64,000 nt of DNA from Lachnospiraceae bacterium. GTDB lineage: Bacteria; Bacillota; Clostridia; Lachnospirales; Lachnospiraceae. The stretch spans positions 62,001 to 126,000 of the forward strand of contig JAILIS010000032.1 of NCBI GenBank assembly GCA_024695145.1, given 5' to 3'. Numbering within the stretch: position 1 is the first letter of the stretch; each line of letters starts with the position of its first letter. Of this stretch, positions 7,480 through 16,741 are shown in pieces. The notes under the pieces are model-generated. The model had not been told where the DNA came from. It did no database searches and worked only from the letters and a program-made list of their open reading frames with translations. A program made the translations under genes and the position numbers.

Positions 7480-10005
7480 TCAAGTGTCCTGCCAGAATTC
7501 TTCAAGGCCTTCACTGATATCGTCGACTCTGCATATATCATAGTCCTTCCACTCTCTCGGAAAGAGCCTCAGATAGTCGCGTCCGAGGAAGCGCTCGTCA
7601 AGGAGGGCGACCACGCCTTTGTCTTCTTCGGTCCTGATCACCCGGCCCGCAGCCTGCAGTACCTTGTTCATTCCGGGATACCTGTAAGCATATGCAAATC
7701 CGTCCAGTCCCATTTCCTCATAGCAGCGCTTTAACAGATCCCGCTCGATACACACCATCGGAAGACCGGTTCCGATTATGACGGCACCGATGAGAGCATC
7801 GTTTTTGAGATCTATCCCCTCTGAAAAGATCCCCCCGAGCACGCAGAATCCGATCAGCGTATCCTTTGCAGCCCCGTCCTCTATACGATCGGAAGCACTT
7901 CCCGTAAACCTTGCGAGAAAATCATCCCGCTGAGCCTCCGACATCGAAGAAGTCTGCGTGACCACATCCTGATGTGAGATATCGCAGTAGCGGTTCATGT
8001 AGATCTCATATACGTTATCGAGCATCGCAAATGACGGGAAGAAGATCATATAGTTTCCGGGCTTCGCGGATACGACGGCGGATATATAGGCTGCCATTTT
8101 GTCATACTCGCTGTCGCTCCTTCTCTTGTATCTGCTCGTTACATCTCTTGCCACAAAGAGCGCTCTTTTGGCCGGATCGAAAACACTCTTTGCATAGACT
8201 GCCGGGTCCGACTGAGAGGCCCCGAGCATTTTCCGGTAGTACTCTATCGGAAGCAGTGTGGCGGAAAAGAAGACCGTAAAGACGGCGCGGTCAGTACATG
8301 CGCGCACCCTTTTGGCGGGATTGGCACACATGAGATGCACGGAAAAATCCCCGCTGTCTTCGAGCCGTGTGTATATGACATAGTCGGACGGCTCCATGTT
8401 CTCGTAAATGTTCAGAAAATGACGGACGCCGAAGTAGAATTCAAGAAGCTCATCGGAATGGGCAAAATGTTCATGATCGTCAAGAAACTGTTCTATACGG
8501 GCGTTGAGCCGCAGCAGGAGAGTGATAAGCGTATCAAGACCGTCTGTAAGACGCACTCCGTCACACTCGCGCTTTAATGACAGAAGATGCGTGTTGCAGG
8601 CGGAAAGAGCGCGTGCAAGACGCGCATCCGTATCTTTTACGAGACGTTTCATATCCAGGAAGTCCTCTTTGACAAGATCGGCTGAATACATCTTCATAGC
8701 GCGCTCGGTCAGATTGTGAGCCTCATCAATGAGGAACATAAACCGGCCCGATGCCGTTTCGGAAAAGAACCGTCTCAGATACACATTCGGGTCGAACACG
8801 TAATTATAATCACAGATGATCATGTCGGAAAACAGTGACATGTCAAGGGAGAATTCAAAAGGACAGACAGTATGCTTCTGCGCATATTCGAGTATACTGT
8901 CCCTTGTGAAAGCATCGCTTCCCGTAAGAAGATCATACATGGCATCATTTATCCTGTCATAGTGACCTTTCGCATACGGACATGCATCGGGATTGCAGTC
9001 GCATTTTTCAAGGGGACAGATCTTTTCTTTGGCGGTGATGGTCACCGATTTTAACCGAAGCAGGGGACGGAGTGTGTTCAGGCAGTCTTCGGCCACGGTC
9101 CTCGTGACGGTCTTCGCGGTCAGATAGAAGATCTTGTCAGATTTGTCATTTGCAAGAGCCTTAAGTGTCGGATAGACGTTAGCGAGTGTCTTGCCGACTC
9201 CGGTCGGAGCCATCACAAAGAGGCGCTCGCCCTTTACGATGGAAGAGTACACCCGGCCCATCAGCTCCTTCTGGCCGCTTCTGTAAGCATACGGGAATTC
9301 CATCGCATCTATGCTCATGTTGCGGATCTTTTTCCATCCCGTCTCAAAATCGGCAAAACGTATATATGCTCTTACAAGATCTTTAAACCACGCAGAGATC
9401 TCATCATATGTGTACAGACTGTCAAAGTACCGAAGCTCCCTCGTTTCGGTATTACAGTATGTCATGCGCACTCCGATCTCGGAAAGATGAGCGGCATTCG
9501 CAACGATATATGCATAACACCTGGCCTGCGCGAGATGTTCTTTTACGGGACGGTTCATCCGGTCAAGGTCGCGGTAGGTCGTCTTGATCTCATCAATGAT
9601 AACCTTACCCGACAGATCACATTCGGGTTCCCACTCATCACTTATCCCGGCTGCGGGAATGGGATATGCGCCTGACCCGTCTGTATCTGCAAGATCGAGA
9701 AACGCTGTTTGATCCTGCGCATCTTTTGACAGAAAAAAAGCATCTTCATCCACCGCTTCGGGGATGATGATGCCGTCGGCACGTCCGTCGATCAGTATCC
9801 GGTAATCGGGACGCTCTATTGTGCATGACAGATACACTTCTGCATGATAGTCTCTGCCCATGCGTCTTTGTATTGAACGGTGAATGTTTGCACCTTCAAG
9901 CATGACCTCGGGTCCACCCGAAGCCTTGCGGCGGTTGTCAATGTCTCCGCTCCGCTCGATAAATTCCACGAGAGAGCGCACGGAAATCCGGATCTGCGGT
10001 ACCAT
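7480..10005 (-). CDS. Nuclease-XPD/DinG-type helicase fusion
   Basis: 841 residues. The N-terminal 220 residues look like a PD-(D/E)XK nuclease of the Cas4/RecB type: D73 and D77 in LIDGRADG, then E139-x-K141 in IIDEIKTTY, then a helix with Q160. An XPD/DinG superfamily-2 helicase follows, with Walker A PTGVGKT (267-273) and DEAH (427-430). A Cys cluster (C330, C335, C337, C342, C381) probably binds a 4Fe-4S cluster. The C-terminal helicase motif VIRTEEDKG is near residue 790. It should unwind DNA 5' to 3' and may cut it, which fits repair. It lies 18 bases after the HPt gene. Confidence 0.88.
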   Translation of the reverse strand: MVPQIRISVRSLVEFIERSGDIDNRRKASGGPEVMLEGANIHRSIQRRMGRDYHAEVYLSCTIERPDYRILIDGRADGIIIPEAVDEDAFFLSKDAQDQTAFLDLADTDGSGAYPIPAAGISDEWEPECDLSGKVIIDEIKTTYRDLDRMNRPVKEHLAQARCYAYIVANAAHLSEIGVRMTYCNTETRELRYFDSLYTYDEISAWFKDLVRAYIRFADFETGWKKIRNMSIDAMEFPYAYRSGQKELMGRVYSSIVKGERLFVMAPTGVGKTLANVYPTLKALANDKSDKIFYLTAKTVTRTVAEDCLNTLRPLLRLKSVTITAKEKICPLEKCDCNPDACPYAKGHYDRINDAMYDLLTGSDAFTRDSILEYAQKHTVCPFEFSLDMSLFSDMIICDYNYVFDPNVYLRRFFSETASGRFMFLIDEAHNLTERAMKMYSADLVKEDFLDMKRLVKDTDARLARALSACNTHLLSLKRECDGVRLTDGLDTLITLLLRLNARIEQFLDDHEHFAHSDELLEFYFGVRHFLNIYENMEPSDYVIYTRLEDSGDFSVHLMCANPAKRVRACTDRAVFTVFFSATLLPIEYYRKMLGASQSDPAVYAKSVFDPAKRALFVARDVTSRYKRRSDSEYDKMAAYISAVVSAKPGNYMIFFPSFAMLDNVYEIYMNRYCDISHQDVVTQTSSMSEAQRDDFLARFTGSASDRIEDGAAKDTLIGFCVLGGIFSEGIDLKNDALIGAVIIGTGLPMVCIERDLLKRCYEEMGLDGFAYAYRYPGMNKVLQAAGRVIRTEEDKGVVALLDERFLGRDYLRLFPREWKDYDICRVDDISEGLEEFWQDT

Positions 10006-10023
10006 CTCGTAACCCGGCTGACT

Positions 10024-10359
10024 TTAAAGGGCAGCTTTTATCCTGTCCAGGATATCCGTGTACATCGCCAGCATTTCGGCATTGTTCTCACGGATGAAAG
10101 CAGTATCACCGTCGGCAGCCGCATACTCAAGAGCCTTGGCCTTGGCTGACAGCTCCGTCGCGCCGATGGTAAGGCTTGTGGACTTGATGGCATGAACCAC
10201 AACACGGTAATTCGGAAGATCATCCGTCTCAAAGTATTTTACAACCTCGGACCGTCTGTCCTCCTCAAGATATCCTTCAAGGATCTCGCGGTATATCTCT
10301 TCATCACCTGCGCAGTATTCCAATCCAACTTCCTGATCAAGAAAATCAAATCCTGTCAT
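10024..10359 (-). CDS. Stand-alone HPt phosphotransfer protein
   Basis: About 111 residues with the histidine phosphotransfer motif VVHAIKSTSLTIGA; the phosphoacceptor would be H56 counted from the chosen start. Four-helix HPt proteins shuttle phosphate between hybrid kinase receivers and response regulators. The start at 10359 is chosen because GAGG lies six bases upstream; an ATG at 10362 and a GTG at 10371 are alternatives. There is no kinase next to it, but two hybrid kinases without HPt domains lie elsewhere in the window. The gene sits between metH and the helicase on the same strand. Confidence 0.85.
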   Translation of the reverse strand: MTGFDFLDQEVGLEYCAGDEEIYREILEGYLEEDRRSEVVKYFETDDLPNYRVVVHAIKSTSLTIGATELSAKAKALEYAAADGDTAFIRENNAEMLAMYTDILDRIKAAL

Positions 10360-10453
10360 CATATACCTCACAAATCAAATCAAACACACGGACCGTAAAA
10401 GGCGTCCGACCATATAATCATAATCGCAGGAGAGTTAAAAATCAACAAGATTA

Positions 10454-12928
10454 TTACTGATTTTTCCCGCCTGCAGACAGCAGGCTCTCAACGTACCTGA
10501 CGGAGCCCATGGCATCCTTGGAGTAGGCATCCGCGCCTATCCGGTCGGCATATTCCTGTGTCAGAACGGCACCTCCGACCATGACTTTGCACCAGGGTGC
10601 TTTTTCGTGAATGAGCTTTATCGTCTCTTCCATAGCGGGAACCGTTGTTGTCATGAGCGCGGACAGACCGCAGACGTCGGCATGGAGCGAAGTTACCGCA
10701 TCAAGTATATCTTCCGGAGCGACGTCTTTTCCGAGATCCGTCACTTCGAAGCCGTAGTTTTCCAGAAGCAGTTTTACGATGTTCTTGCCGATATCGTGTA
10801 TGTCGCCTTTTACGGTCGCGATAACGATCCTGCAGGACGCATCTTTGCCGGCCGGATCAGAGCCTTTGACGCTCTCAAGACGTTCTTTTATGATCACAAA
10901 CGCTTCCTTGGCAGCCTCGGCACTCATAAGGAGCTGAGGAAGGTACATTCTTTTGGCTTCAAAGCCTTCTCCGACAATGTTCAGTGCCGGTATGACCTCA
11001 TCGGAGACTATCGTAAGAGGATCGGCGCCGTCTTCATTAATAAGCTTTGCGGTTATCTTCGAGGACTGCTCCTTGAGACCTTTGACTATGGCAGTCATAA
11101 GTTCCGTCATATCAGCGGTTTCCGGGGATTTTGAAACTTCCGCTGACGGGGCAATGACACTCGGAGCTGTGTACTTGTCGTCGTACGACTGCGCGAACTC
11201 TATCAGATCGCTGCAGTTGCTGTCAAGATCGTGAAGCGCTCTGTAGCAGTGATAGGTTGTCATCATCTCGGGAGCGAACGGGTTCATGATGGCTGCCGAC
11301 AGGCCGCACTCAAGAGCTGCGGCGAACATCCCGGCCGTAACCATGTTCCGTTTAGGCAGACCGAATGAGACATTGCTTATCCCGAGTGATGTATGTACCT
11401 TGAGTTCGTCATGCAGTACGCGGACACATTCAAGAGTCGTAACGGCGGCCTTTGTATCCGCACTTATCGTCATGCAGAGCGGATCAAAGATCAGGTCTTT
11501 TTTTGCGATGCCGTATTCTTCTGCAGTTTCTATTATATGTTTTGCGATCACTATGCGGCCCTGTGCGGTCTCGGGTATACCGCCTTCATCAAGGGTCAGG
11601 GCCACGACCAGTCCCCCGTATTTTTTAACGAGAGGAAAGATCGCCGACATGACTTCGCTCTTTCCGTTCACGGAATTGATCATCGCCTTACCGTTATATG
11701 CGCGAAGCGCCTGCTCCATCGCAACCGGATCGGATGTATCCAGCTGGAGCGGAAGATCGGTGACAGCCTGAAGCTCTTTGACCGTCTCGGTCAGAAGTGT
11801 CGGCTCATCTATATCGGGAATGCCGACGTTAACATCAAGGATATGGACATTTTCATCAGCCTGACGCAGACCTTCATTTAAGATGTAGTCCATATCGTGA
11901 TCGATGAGTGCCTGCTTGAAGCGCTTCTTTCCGGTCGGATTGATGCGCTCTCCTATAAGTATCGGGTCCCTGTCAAAGCGTACCGCGTGTGTATATGAAC
12001 TGACAACGGACAGAAATTTGTCAGTGATCGGCAGGGGAGTAAGGCCGAGCGAAGATACGAGGCCGGTGACTTTCCGGATGTGGTCCGGTGTTGTTCCGCA
12101 GCAACCGCCGACGATCCGGACACCTGCCTTCATCTGCATTATCACCTCATCGGCAAATTCATCGACCGTAACATCATAAACGGTTTTGCCGTCTTCGACT
12201 TTCGGAAGTCCGGCATTCGGCTTGAACACGACAGGTACGGATGCGTTTTCGAGGAATTCCTTCATGACACCTCGCAGCTGGTGAGGCCCTAAAGAGCAGT
12301 TGGTACCGACCGCATCGGCGCCCATGCCCTCAAGCATCGACGTCATGGCTGCCGGATCGGCACCGGTCATAAGCTGTCCGCCGGCATCATAAGCATTGGT
12401 CACTATCACGGGAAGATCGCAGTTTTCCTTAACTGCCAGAAGTGCGGCTTTGGTCTCGAGACAGTCGTTCATTGTCTCTATTGTGACAAGGTCAACGCCC
12501 GCGCCGGCTCCGATCTGTACGATACGTGAGAATGCGGTGACGGCATCTTCGAGAGCGAGCTGTCCGTATGGGGCAAGGAGCTGTCCCAAAGGGCCGATGT
12601 CAAGACTTACAAACTTCGGCTGGGTGCATCCGCTGTCTTCTTCCGAAAGACGTGCCGCTTCCCTTGCATTTTTAACCGCCGCTTCGATAACGCTCTTTTG
12701 TTCCTCCTCATCCGGGAAATTGAAGATATTCGCACCGAATGTATTGGTATTTACCACATTGGAGCCCGCATCATAATATGCCTTCTGTATGTCGATGACG
12801 ACCTCCGGGTGAAGGATGTTAAAGGTCTCCGGTTTCTGGCCGGGCTGTAATCCCCTTTCCTGCAGCAGGGAACCCATGCCGCCGTCGAGGATAACGAAAT
12901 TGTCTCGAAGAAAATCTTTGAATTTCAT
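10454..12928 (-). CDS. metH: Cobalamin-dependent methionine synthase, three-domain form
   Basis: 824 residues. The homocysteine methyltransferase barrel (1-290) has zinc-ligand Cys in the GTNCSLGPH and GGCCGTTPDH motifs. The methyltetrahydrofolate (pterin-binding) barrel (about 310-570) contains GERINPTG. The B12 cap and Rossmann domains (about 600-820) have the cobalamin-ligand His in GDIHDIGKN (near 710). It makes methionine from homocysteine and 5-methyl-THF. The usual C-terminal AdoMet reactivation domain is absent; a separate protein encoded just upstream supplies it. It is co-directional with metF and the activation gene, 13 bases downstream of the latter. Confidence 0.95.
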   Translation of the reverse strand: MKFKDFLRDNFVILDGGMGSLLQERGLQPGQKPETFNILHPEVVIDIQKAYYDAGSNVVNTNTFGANIFNFPDEEEQKSVIEAAVKNAREAARLSEEDSGCTQPKFVSLDIGPLGQLLAPYGQLALEDAVTAFSRIVQIGAGAGVDLVTIETMNDCLETKAALLAVKENCDLPVIVTNAYDAGGQLMTGADPAAMTSMLEGMGADAVGTNCSLGPHQLRGVMKEFLENASVPVVFKPNAGLPKVEDGKTVYDVTVDEFADEVIMQMKAGVRIVGGCCGTTPDHIRKVTGLVSSLGLTPLPITDKFLSVVSSYTHAVRFDRDPILIGERINPTGKKRFKQALIDHDMDYILNEGLRQADENVHILDVNVGIPDIDEPTLLTETVKELQAVTDLPLQLDTSDPVAMEQALRAYNGKAMINSVNGKSEVMSAIFPLVKKYGGLVVALTLDEGGIPETAQGRIVIAKHIIETAEEYGIAKKDLIFDPLCMTISADTKAAVTTLECVRVLHDELKVHTSLGISNVSFGLPKRNMVTAGMFAAALECGLSAAIMNPFAPEMMTTYHCYRALHDLDSNCSDLIEFAQSYDDKYTAPSVIAPSAEVSKSPETADMTELMTAIVKGLKEQSSKITAKLINEDGADPLTIVSDEVIPALNIVGEGFEAKRMYLPQLLMSAEAAKEAFVIIKERLESVKGSDPAGKDASCRIVIATVKGDIHDIGKNIVKLLLENYGFEVTDLGKDVAPEDILDAVTSLHADVCGLSALMTTTVPAMEETIKLIHEKAPWCKVMVGGAVLTQEYADRIGADAYSKDAMGSVRYVESLLSAGGKNQ

Positions 12929-12941
12929 AATTTTAAGTTCC

Positions 12942-13541
12942 TTATATACTATCTATCCCTGCAAAAGCGGTCACCGATTTGCTCGGGGACATCAGACAGC
13001 CCTCATCGAGCGTGATTGAAAGGTTTTTGGTCGCGTTTGTAAGAGAGAGTATCTTCGGCTGTACAGACAGCGACAGGTCTCCGAAACCGGGAGAATAGCG
13101 CGGCCTGAGCTTTTGCGGGAACGTATCGCAGAACATGTTGCACAGACTTTCCACCCGTTCCGCCCCGATCGCCTGCATGAACAGAGCCTTTACGGGATCG
13201 AGCTTTGTGTATTTTTTTATCAGCCTGTCTATACCGGGTCCGACCGTAGCGGCGAACAGGACGACTTCACTGCATCCTTTAAGGTTACCGGCAAGATCGC
13301 GACTTGAAAGTGTGATGTCATCAAGATCTATGACACCGGACGAGACGTCAAGTCCTGTTACCGGAAGTACGCAATACGACACCCTGTATGAAAAGGAAGC
13401 TTTTTTTCCGCATTCGTCAATGCATTTTTCCATGATGGACAGCATTGCCTCATCGTCTGTCCCGGGGCACAGGGCATAGCGCAGTATTTCTCTGCGTACA
13501 TACTCCGGCGCGTCAAACGATTGTTGCCCGCGTCCTATCAT
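12942..13541 (-). CDS. Methionine synthase activation-domain protein
   Basis: 199 residues matching the reactivation domain that is fused to MetH in E. coli. The AdoMet-binding signature is visible as RPRYSPGFGDLSLSVQ near residues 144-160. The protein would reductively remethylate oxidised cob(II)alamin on MetH. Separate activation proteins are usual in clostridia. Its ATG overlaps the metF stop as ATGA, a four-base overlap that implies translational coupling. The metH start follows 13 bases downstream. Confidence 0.9.
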   Translation of the reverse strand: MIGRGQQSFDAPEYVRREILRYALCPGTDDEAMLSIMEKCIDECGKKASFSYRVSYCVLPVTGLDVSSGVIDLDDITLSSRDLAGNLKGCSEVVLFAATVGPGIDRLIKKYTKLDPVKALFMQAIGAERVESLCNMFCDTFPQKLRPRYSPGFGDLSLSVQPKILSLTNATKNLSITLDEGCLMSPSKSVTAFAGIDSI

Positions 13542-14416
13542 AATGTTACGATTTCCGAAAGGTTATTAAGAATGGCACGGGCGACGTTCGGCTTGTTCAT
13601 GGAATAAACGTGAACGAAGTTTATTCCGTTCGCGTACAGGTCGATGATCTGGTCCGTGGCATAGATGATACCTGCCAAAGACATTGCTTCGGGATTGTTG
13701 CCGAAGGCATCCACCAGACTCTTAAAGCGCTGCGGCATGAATGAGCCGGAAAGCTCGACCGCCCTTTTAACCTGTCCGGCGTTTGTGATCGGCATGATGC
13801 CGGGGATCACGGGGCAGGTGATGCCGGCTTCGCGTATCTTATACAGAAAATTGTAGAACAGATTGTTGTCAAAGAACATCTGCGTCGTGAGAAAATCAGC
13901 CCCTGCATCGACTTTCTCGCGAAGATGGATTATATCTTCTTTCTGGTTTGCGCTTTCAGGGTGAACCTCAGGATAGCATGCCGCACCGATGCAAAGATCA
14001 CTGTCGATCTGTTTTATATCGTATATGAGCTCGACCGCATGAGTGTAATCCCAGTCGCTTCGGTCTTTTCCCGCCATCTCAGGTGTCAGGTCGCCGCGCA
14101 GTGCCATAATGTTATGAATACCCACATCCACGATATCGCGTATACGCTCCCTTACCGTTTCTTTTGTGGAATTGACGCATGTCAGATGTGCAAGTGAGGG
14201 AACACCGTATGAACTCTCTATGTTCTTTGCGATATCAAGAGTATATCTGCTCGTACCGCCGCCTGCTCCGTACGTTACCGACATAAATGCCGGATGAAGG
14301 GCCGCGATGGCTTCCGTGGCAGCTTTGATACTGTCAAATTTATCATCCGTCTTCGGCGGGAAAACTTCAAAGCTTATCCTGTTTTCCTCGCCGCCCAGCA
14401 GCTGTGAAATCTTCAT
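13538..14416 (-). CDS. metF: 5,10-methylenetetrahydrofolate reductase
   Basis: 292 residues, the usual length for MetF. The family start ISFEVFPPKTD is at residues 14-24. FAD-binding barrel motifs MSVTYGAGGGTSRYT, LTCVN, ALRGD and FLTTQMFFDN follow. It reduces methylene-THF to methyl-THF, the methyl donor for MetH. It is the first gene of metF-activation protein-metH. The start follows CAGGGGGAU. I looked for a SAM or cobalamin riboswitch in the 140 bases upstream and see none. Confidence 0.95.
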   Translation of the reverse strand: MKISQLLGGEENRISFEVFPPKTDDKFDSIKAATEAIAALHPAFMSVTYGAGGGTSRYTLDIAKNIESSYGVPSLAHLTCVNSTKETVRERIRDIVDVGIHNIMALRGDLTPEMAGKDRSDWDYTHAVELIYDIKQIDSDLCIGAACYPEVHPESANQKEDIIHLREKVDAGADFLTTQMFFDNNLFYNFLYKIREAGITCPVIPGIMPITNAGQVKRAVELSGSFMPQRFKSLVDAFGNNPEAMSLAGIIYATDQIIDLYANGINFVHVYSMNKPNVARAILNNLSEIVTL

Positions 14417-14461
14417 CTGTTATCCCCCTGATCATGGAATGTACATGCAGCACTATCTGAC

Positions 14462-14490
14462 ATTATATCGTACTCGATGCGCCGCAACAA
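14462..14490 (-). promoter_or_regulatory. Sigma-A promoter of metF-metH
   Basis: On the minus strand TTGTTG (14490-14485), 17-base spacer, TATAAT (14467-14462). The leader to the metF ATG is about 40 bases, too short for a SAM riboswitch. Confidence 0.6.
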
Positions 14491-14557
14491 GAAAAGTTAT
14501 CCATACCCTATTTTCCCCATATCATCTATTTTGTCAAGAATTTAAGAGCCTGAATCG

Positions 14558-14586
14558 TTGACATTTACGGTAAAAGCGATTAAAAT
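14558..14586 (+). promoter_or_regulatory. Strong sigma-A promoter of the liv operon
   Basis: Perfect -35 TTGACA (14558-14563), exact 17-base spacer and near-perfect -10 TAAAAT (14581-14586), 40 bases upstream of the livK ATG. Confidence 0.8.
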
Positions 14587-14626
14587 TTTTTCGTGTTTTT
14601 TACGCTTTTATGTAAGGAGGTTGATT

Positions 14627-15835
14627 ATGAAAAAGATTGTTGCTTTGGCTATGGCAGTTATCGTGACTTCTCTGACAGCCTGCGGGGCGGCACCTGCGGC
14701 ACAGGGAGGAGATGCGGCTTCATCTACAGGTGCGGCCGGCGATACTATCAGGATCGGCGTGTTCGAACCTTCAACAGGCGATTCCGCATCAGGCGGTAAA
14801 AAAGAGATACTCGGCATGCAGTATGCCAATTCCGAGACTCCTACCGTTGAAGTGGGAGGCAAGACATATAACGTTGAGCTTGTGATGGCTGATAACGGAT
14901 CATCTGCCGATAAGGCTCCTTCGGCTGCATCCGAACTCGTCGGCAAAGATGTTTCACTTGTACTCGGATCATACGGCTCGGGCGTTTCCATGGCAGGCGG
15001 CCCCAAGTTTGAAGAAGCAGGACTTGCTGCCATCGGTGTTACATGCACGAACCCCAACGTTACAGCAGGTAACGACTACTACTTCAGGATATGTTTCCTC
15101 GATAATTTCCAGGCTGATGTTCTTGCAAACTTTGCAATGGACAAGTTCTCTGCCAAAAAGGCATACTGCCTCGGTGAAAACGGAAACGAGTATGACCAGG
15201 GCCTTGTGGTATTCTTCAAGCAGGTGTTTGAAGCTGCCGGCGGAGAGGTCATCACGGACTCATTCCCTACAAACAACTCCGATTTCACTTCCTATCTGAA
15301 CAAGGCGAAGAGTGAAGGTGCCGATGTTATCTTCACACCCGTTTCGATTGCATACGCAAAGCAGATAATGGAACAGGCAGCATCTCTTGATATCGGTATT
15401 CCTTTCCTCGGTTCCGATACTCTTGACGACAACATGGTACTTGAAGCCACAAAGGATACGAACCTTCAGCTTTACGTTTCAACTTTCTATCAGGAAGGCG
15501 GTTCGGAAGTATTCGATAAAGGTATCAAGGATTACATTAACAGCAATTCGGATGCCATGACGGCAAACGGCGGCAACGATACGATATCCGCAGTTACGGC
15601 CATGGGTTATGATGCATACTATGTTGCACTTGAAGCGATCAAGGCAGCAGGCTCCGGTGATAAGGGTGCCATCAAGGCCGCCATCCCCGGTGTTAAATAT
15701 GACGGTGTTTCCGGCTCCATTGCCTTTGACAGCATAGGTGATGCCGTTCGTGATACAGCTTATATCAAGACAGCAGATACCGCTACCGGAACATGGGCCT
15801 TTGAAAAGGTTCAGACCGGATCAGCATCTAATTAA
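14627..15835 (+). CDS. livK: Branched-chain amino acid ABC transporter substrate-binding lipoprotein
   Basis: 402 residues from the ATG that follows AAGGAGGTTGATT; an in-frame TTG upstream falls inside the -35 box and is rejected. A lipoprotein signal peptide ends in LTAC. The mature protein is a periplasmic-binding-protein-like type I fold of the LivJ/LivK family (TIRIGVFEPSTGDSA, GTVKYDG-like C-terminal repeats). It captures leucine, isoleucine or valine, or related amino acids or amides, outside the cell. First gene of a complete five-gene transporter. Confidence 0.93.
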   Translation: MKKIVALAMAVIVTSLTACGAAPAAQGGDAASSTGAAGDTIRIGVFEPSTGDSASGGKKEILGMQYANSETPTVEVGGKTYNVELVMADNGSSADKAPSAASELVGKDVSLVLGSYGSGVSMAGGPKFEEAGLAAIGVTCTNPNVTAGNDYYFRICFLDNFQADVLANFAMDKFSAKKAYCLGENGNEYDQGLVVFFKQVFEAAGGEVITDSFPTNNSDFTSYLNKAKSEGADVIFTPVSIAYAKQIMEQAASLDIGIPFLGSDTLDDNMVLEATKDTNLQLYVSTFYQEGGSEVFDKGIKDYINSNSDAMTANGGNDTISAVTAMGYDAYYVALEAIKAAGSGDKGAIKAAIPGVKYDGVSGSIAFDSIGDAVRDTAYIKTADTATGTWAFEKVQTGSASN

Positions 15836-15850
15836 GAAGGTAGATCTTTT

Positions 15851-16738
15851 ATGGAATATGTCATTTCGGTTATGCTCTCCGGTATTTCGGTGGGTGGACA
15901 ATATGCACTGATAGCTATAGGATATACACTTGTCTACGGGATACTGCGCCTTATAAACTTCGCCCACGGTGATGTGTTCATGGTCGCAGGCCTTATGGGC
16001 ATATATTTTACGGCGACGCTTCCCATAGGCGTGGCACTGCCGCTTGTCATAATACTGACGGTGGTGCTGGGCTTTACGATAGAGCGTGCCGCGTACAAGC
16101 CGCTTCGAAGCGCTCCGAGAATGTCAGTCATGATCTCTGCGATCGGAGTCAGTTATCTTTTGCAGAATACCGCGACCTATGTTACCGGAGGACAGCCGAT
16201 GACATATCCGGATCTCAGGCTTCTGTCGAATACCGTCAATGTTGCGGGCACACAGACAAAATGGGTGGTCATAGTGACACCGTTTCTCGTTCTGATACTT
16301 GTGTTTGCACTTACTCTTCTTATCAACAAAACAAAAGTCGGCATGGCAATGCGTGCCGTATCAAAGGATTTCGAGACCAGCCGCCTCATGGGAGTCAGGA
16401 TCAACCGCGTGATATCAGCCACATTTATCGTCGGATCCGCTCTTGCGGCGGTAGGATCGATATTGTTCTTTACCAACTATCCGGCCATCACTCCCACGGC
16501 CGGTGCAATGCCGGGACTGAAGGCATTTGTTGCCGCGGTCTTCGGAGGCATCGGATCCATCCCGGGAGCGGTGATCGGCGCTTTTCTGATCGGCATATGC
16601 GAGACCATCATCAAGGGTCTTCCCTCGTCATGGGACGTTTCGGTCTTTTCCGATGCGTTTACATTTGCCCTTCTGATCATCATTCTGATATTCAAACCGC
16701 AGGGACTCTTCGGAGAAGCTGCAACTGACAAGGTGTGA
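15851..16738 (+). CDS. livH: Branched-chain amino acid ABC transporter permease LivH
   Basis: 295 residues, about eight membrane helices. Family signature at the N-terminus: QYALIAIGYTLVYGILRLINFAHGD. The ABC-coupling loop AMRAVSKDFETSRLMG is followed by the GSALAAVGSILF segment, and GLKAFVAAVFGGIGSIPGA is near the end. With LivM it forms the membrane channel of the transporter. It starts 15 bases after livK with AGAAGGUAG upstream. Confidence 0.95.
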   Translation: MEYVISVMLSGISVGGQYALIAIGYTLVYGILRLINFAHGDVFMVAGLMGIYFTATLPIGVALPLVIILTVVLGFTIERAAYKPLRSAPRMSVMISAIGVSYLLQNTATYVTGGQPMTYPDLRLLSNTVNVAGTQTKWVVIVTPFLVLILVFALTLLINKTKVGMAMRAVSKDFETSRLMGVRINRVISATFIVGSALAAVGSILFFTNYPAITPTAGAMPGLKAFVAAVFGGIGSIPGAVIGAFLIGICETIIKGLPSSWDVSVFSDAFTFALLIIILIFKPQGLFGEAATDKV

Positions 16739-16741
16739 GCC

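Noticed and set aside
14417..14560. Possible SAM or cobalamin riboswitch before metF
   Set aside because: The predicted leader is only about 40 bases and no conserved riboswitch boxes are visible.
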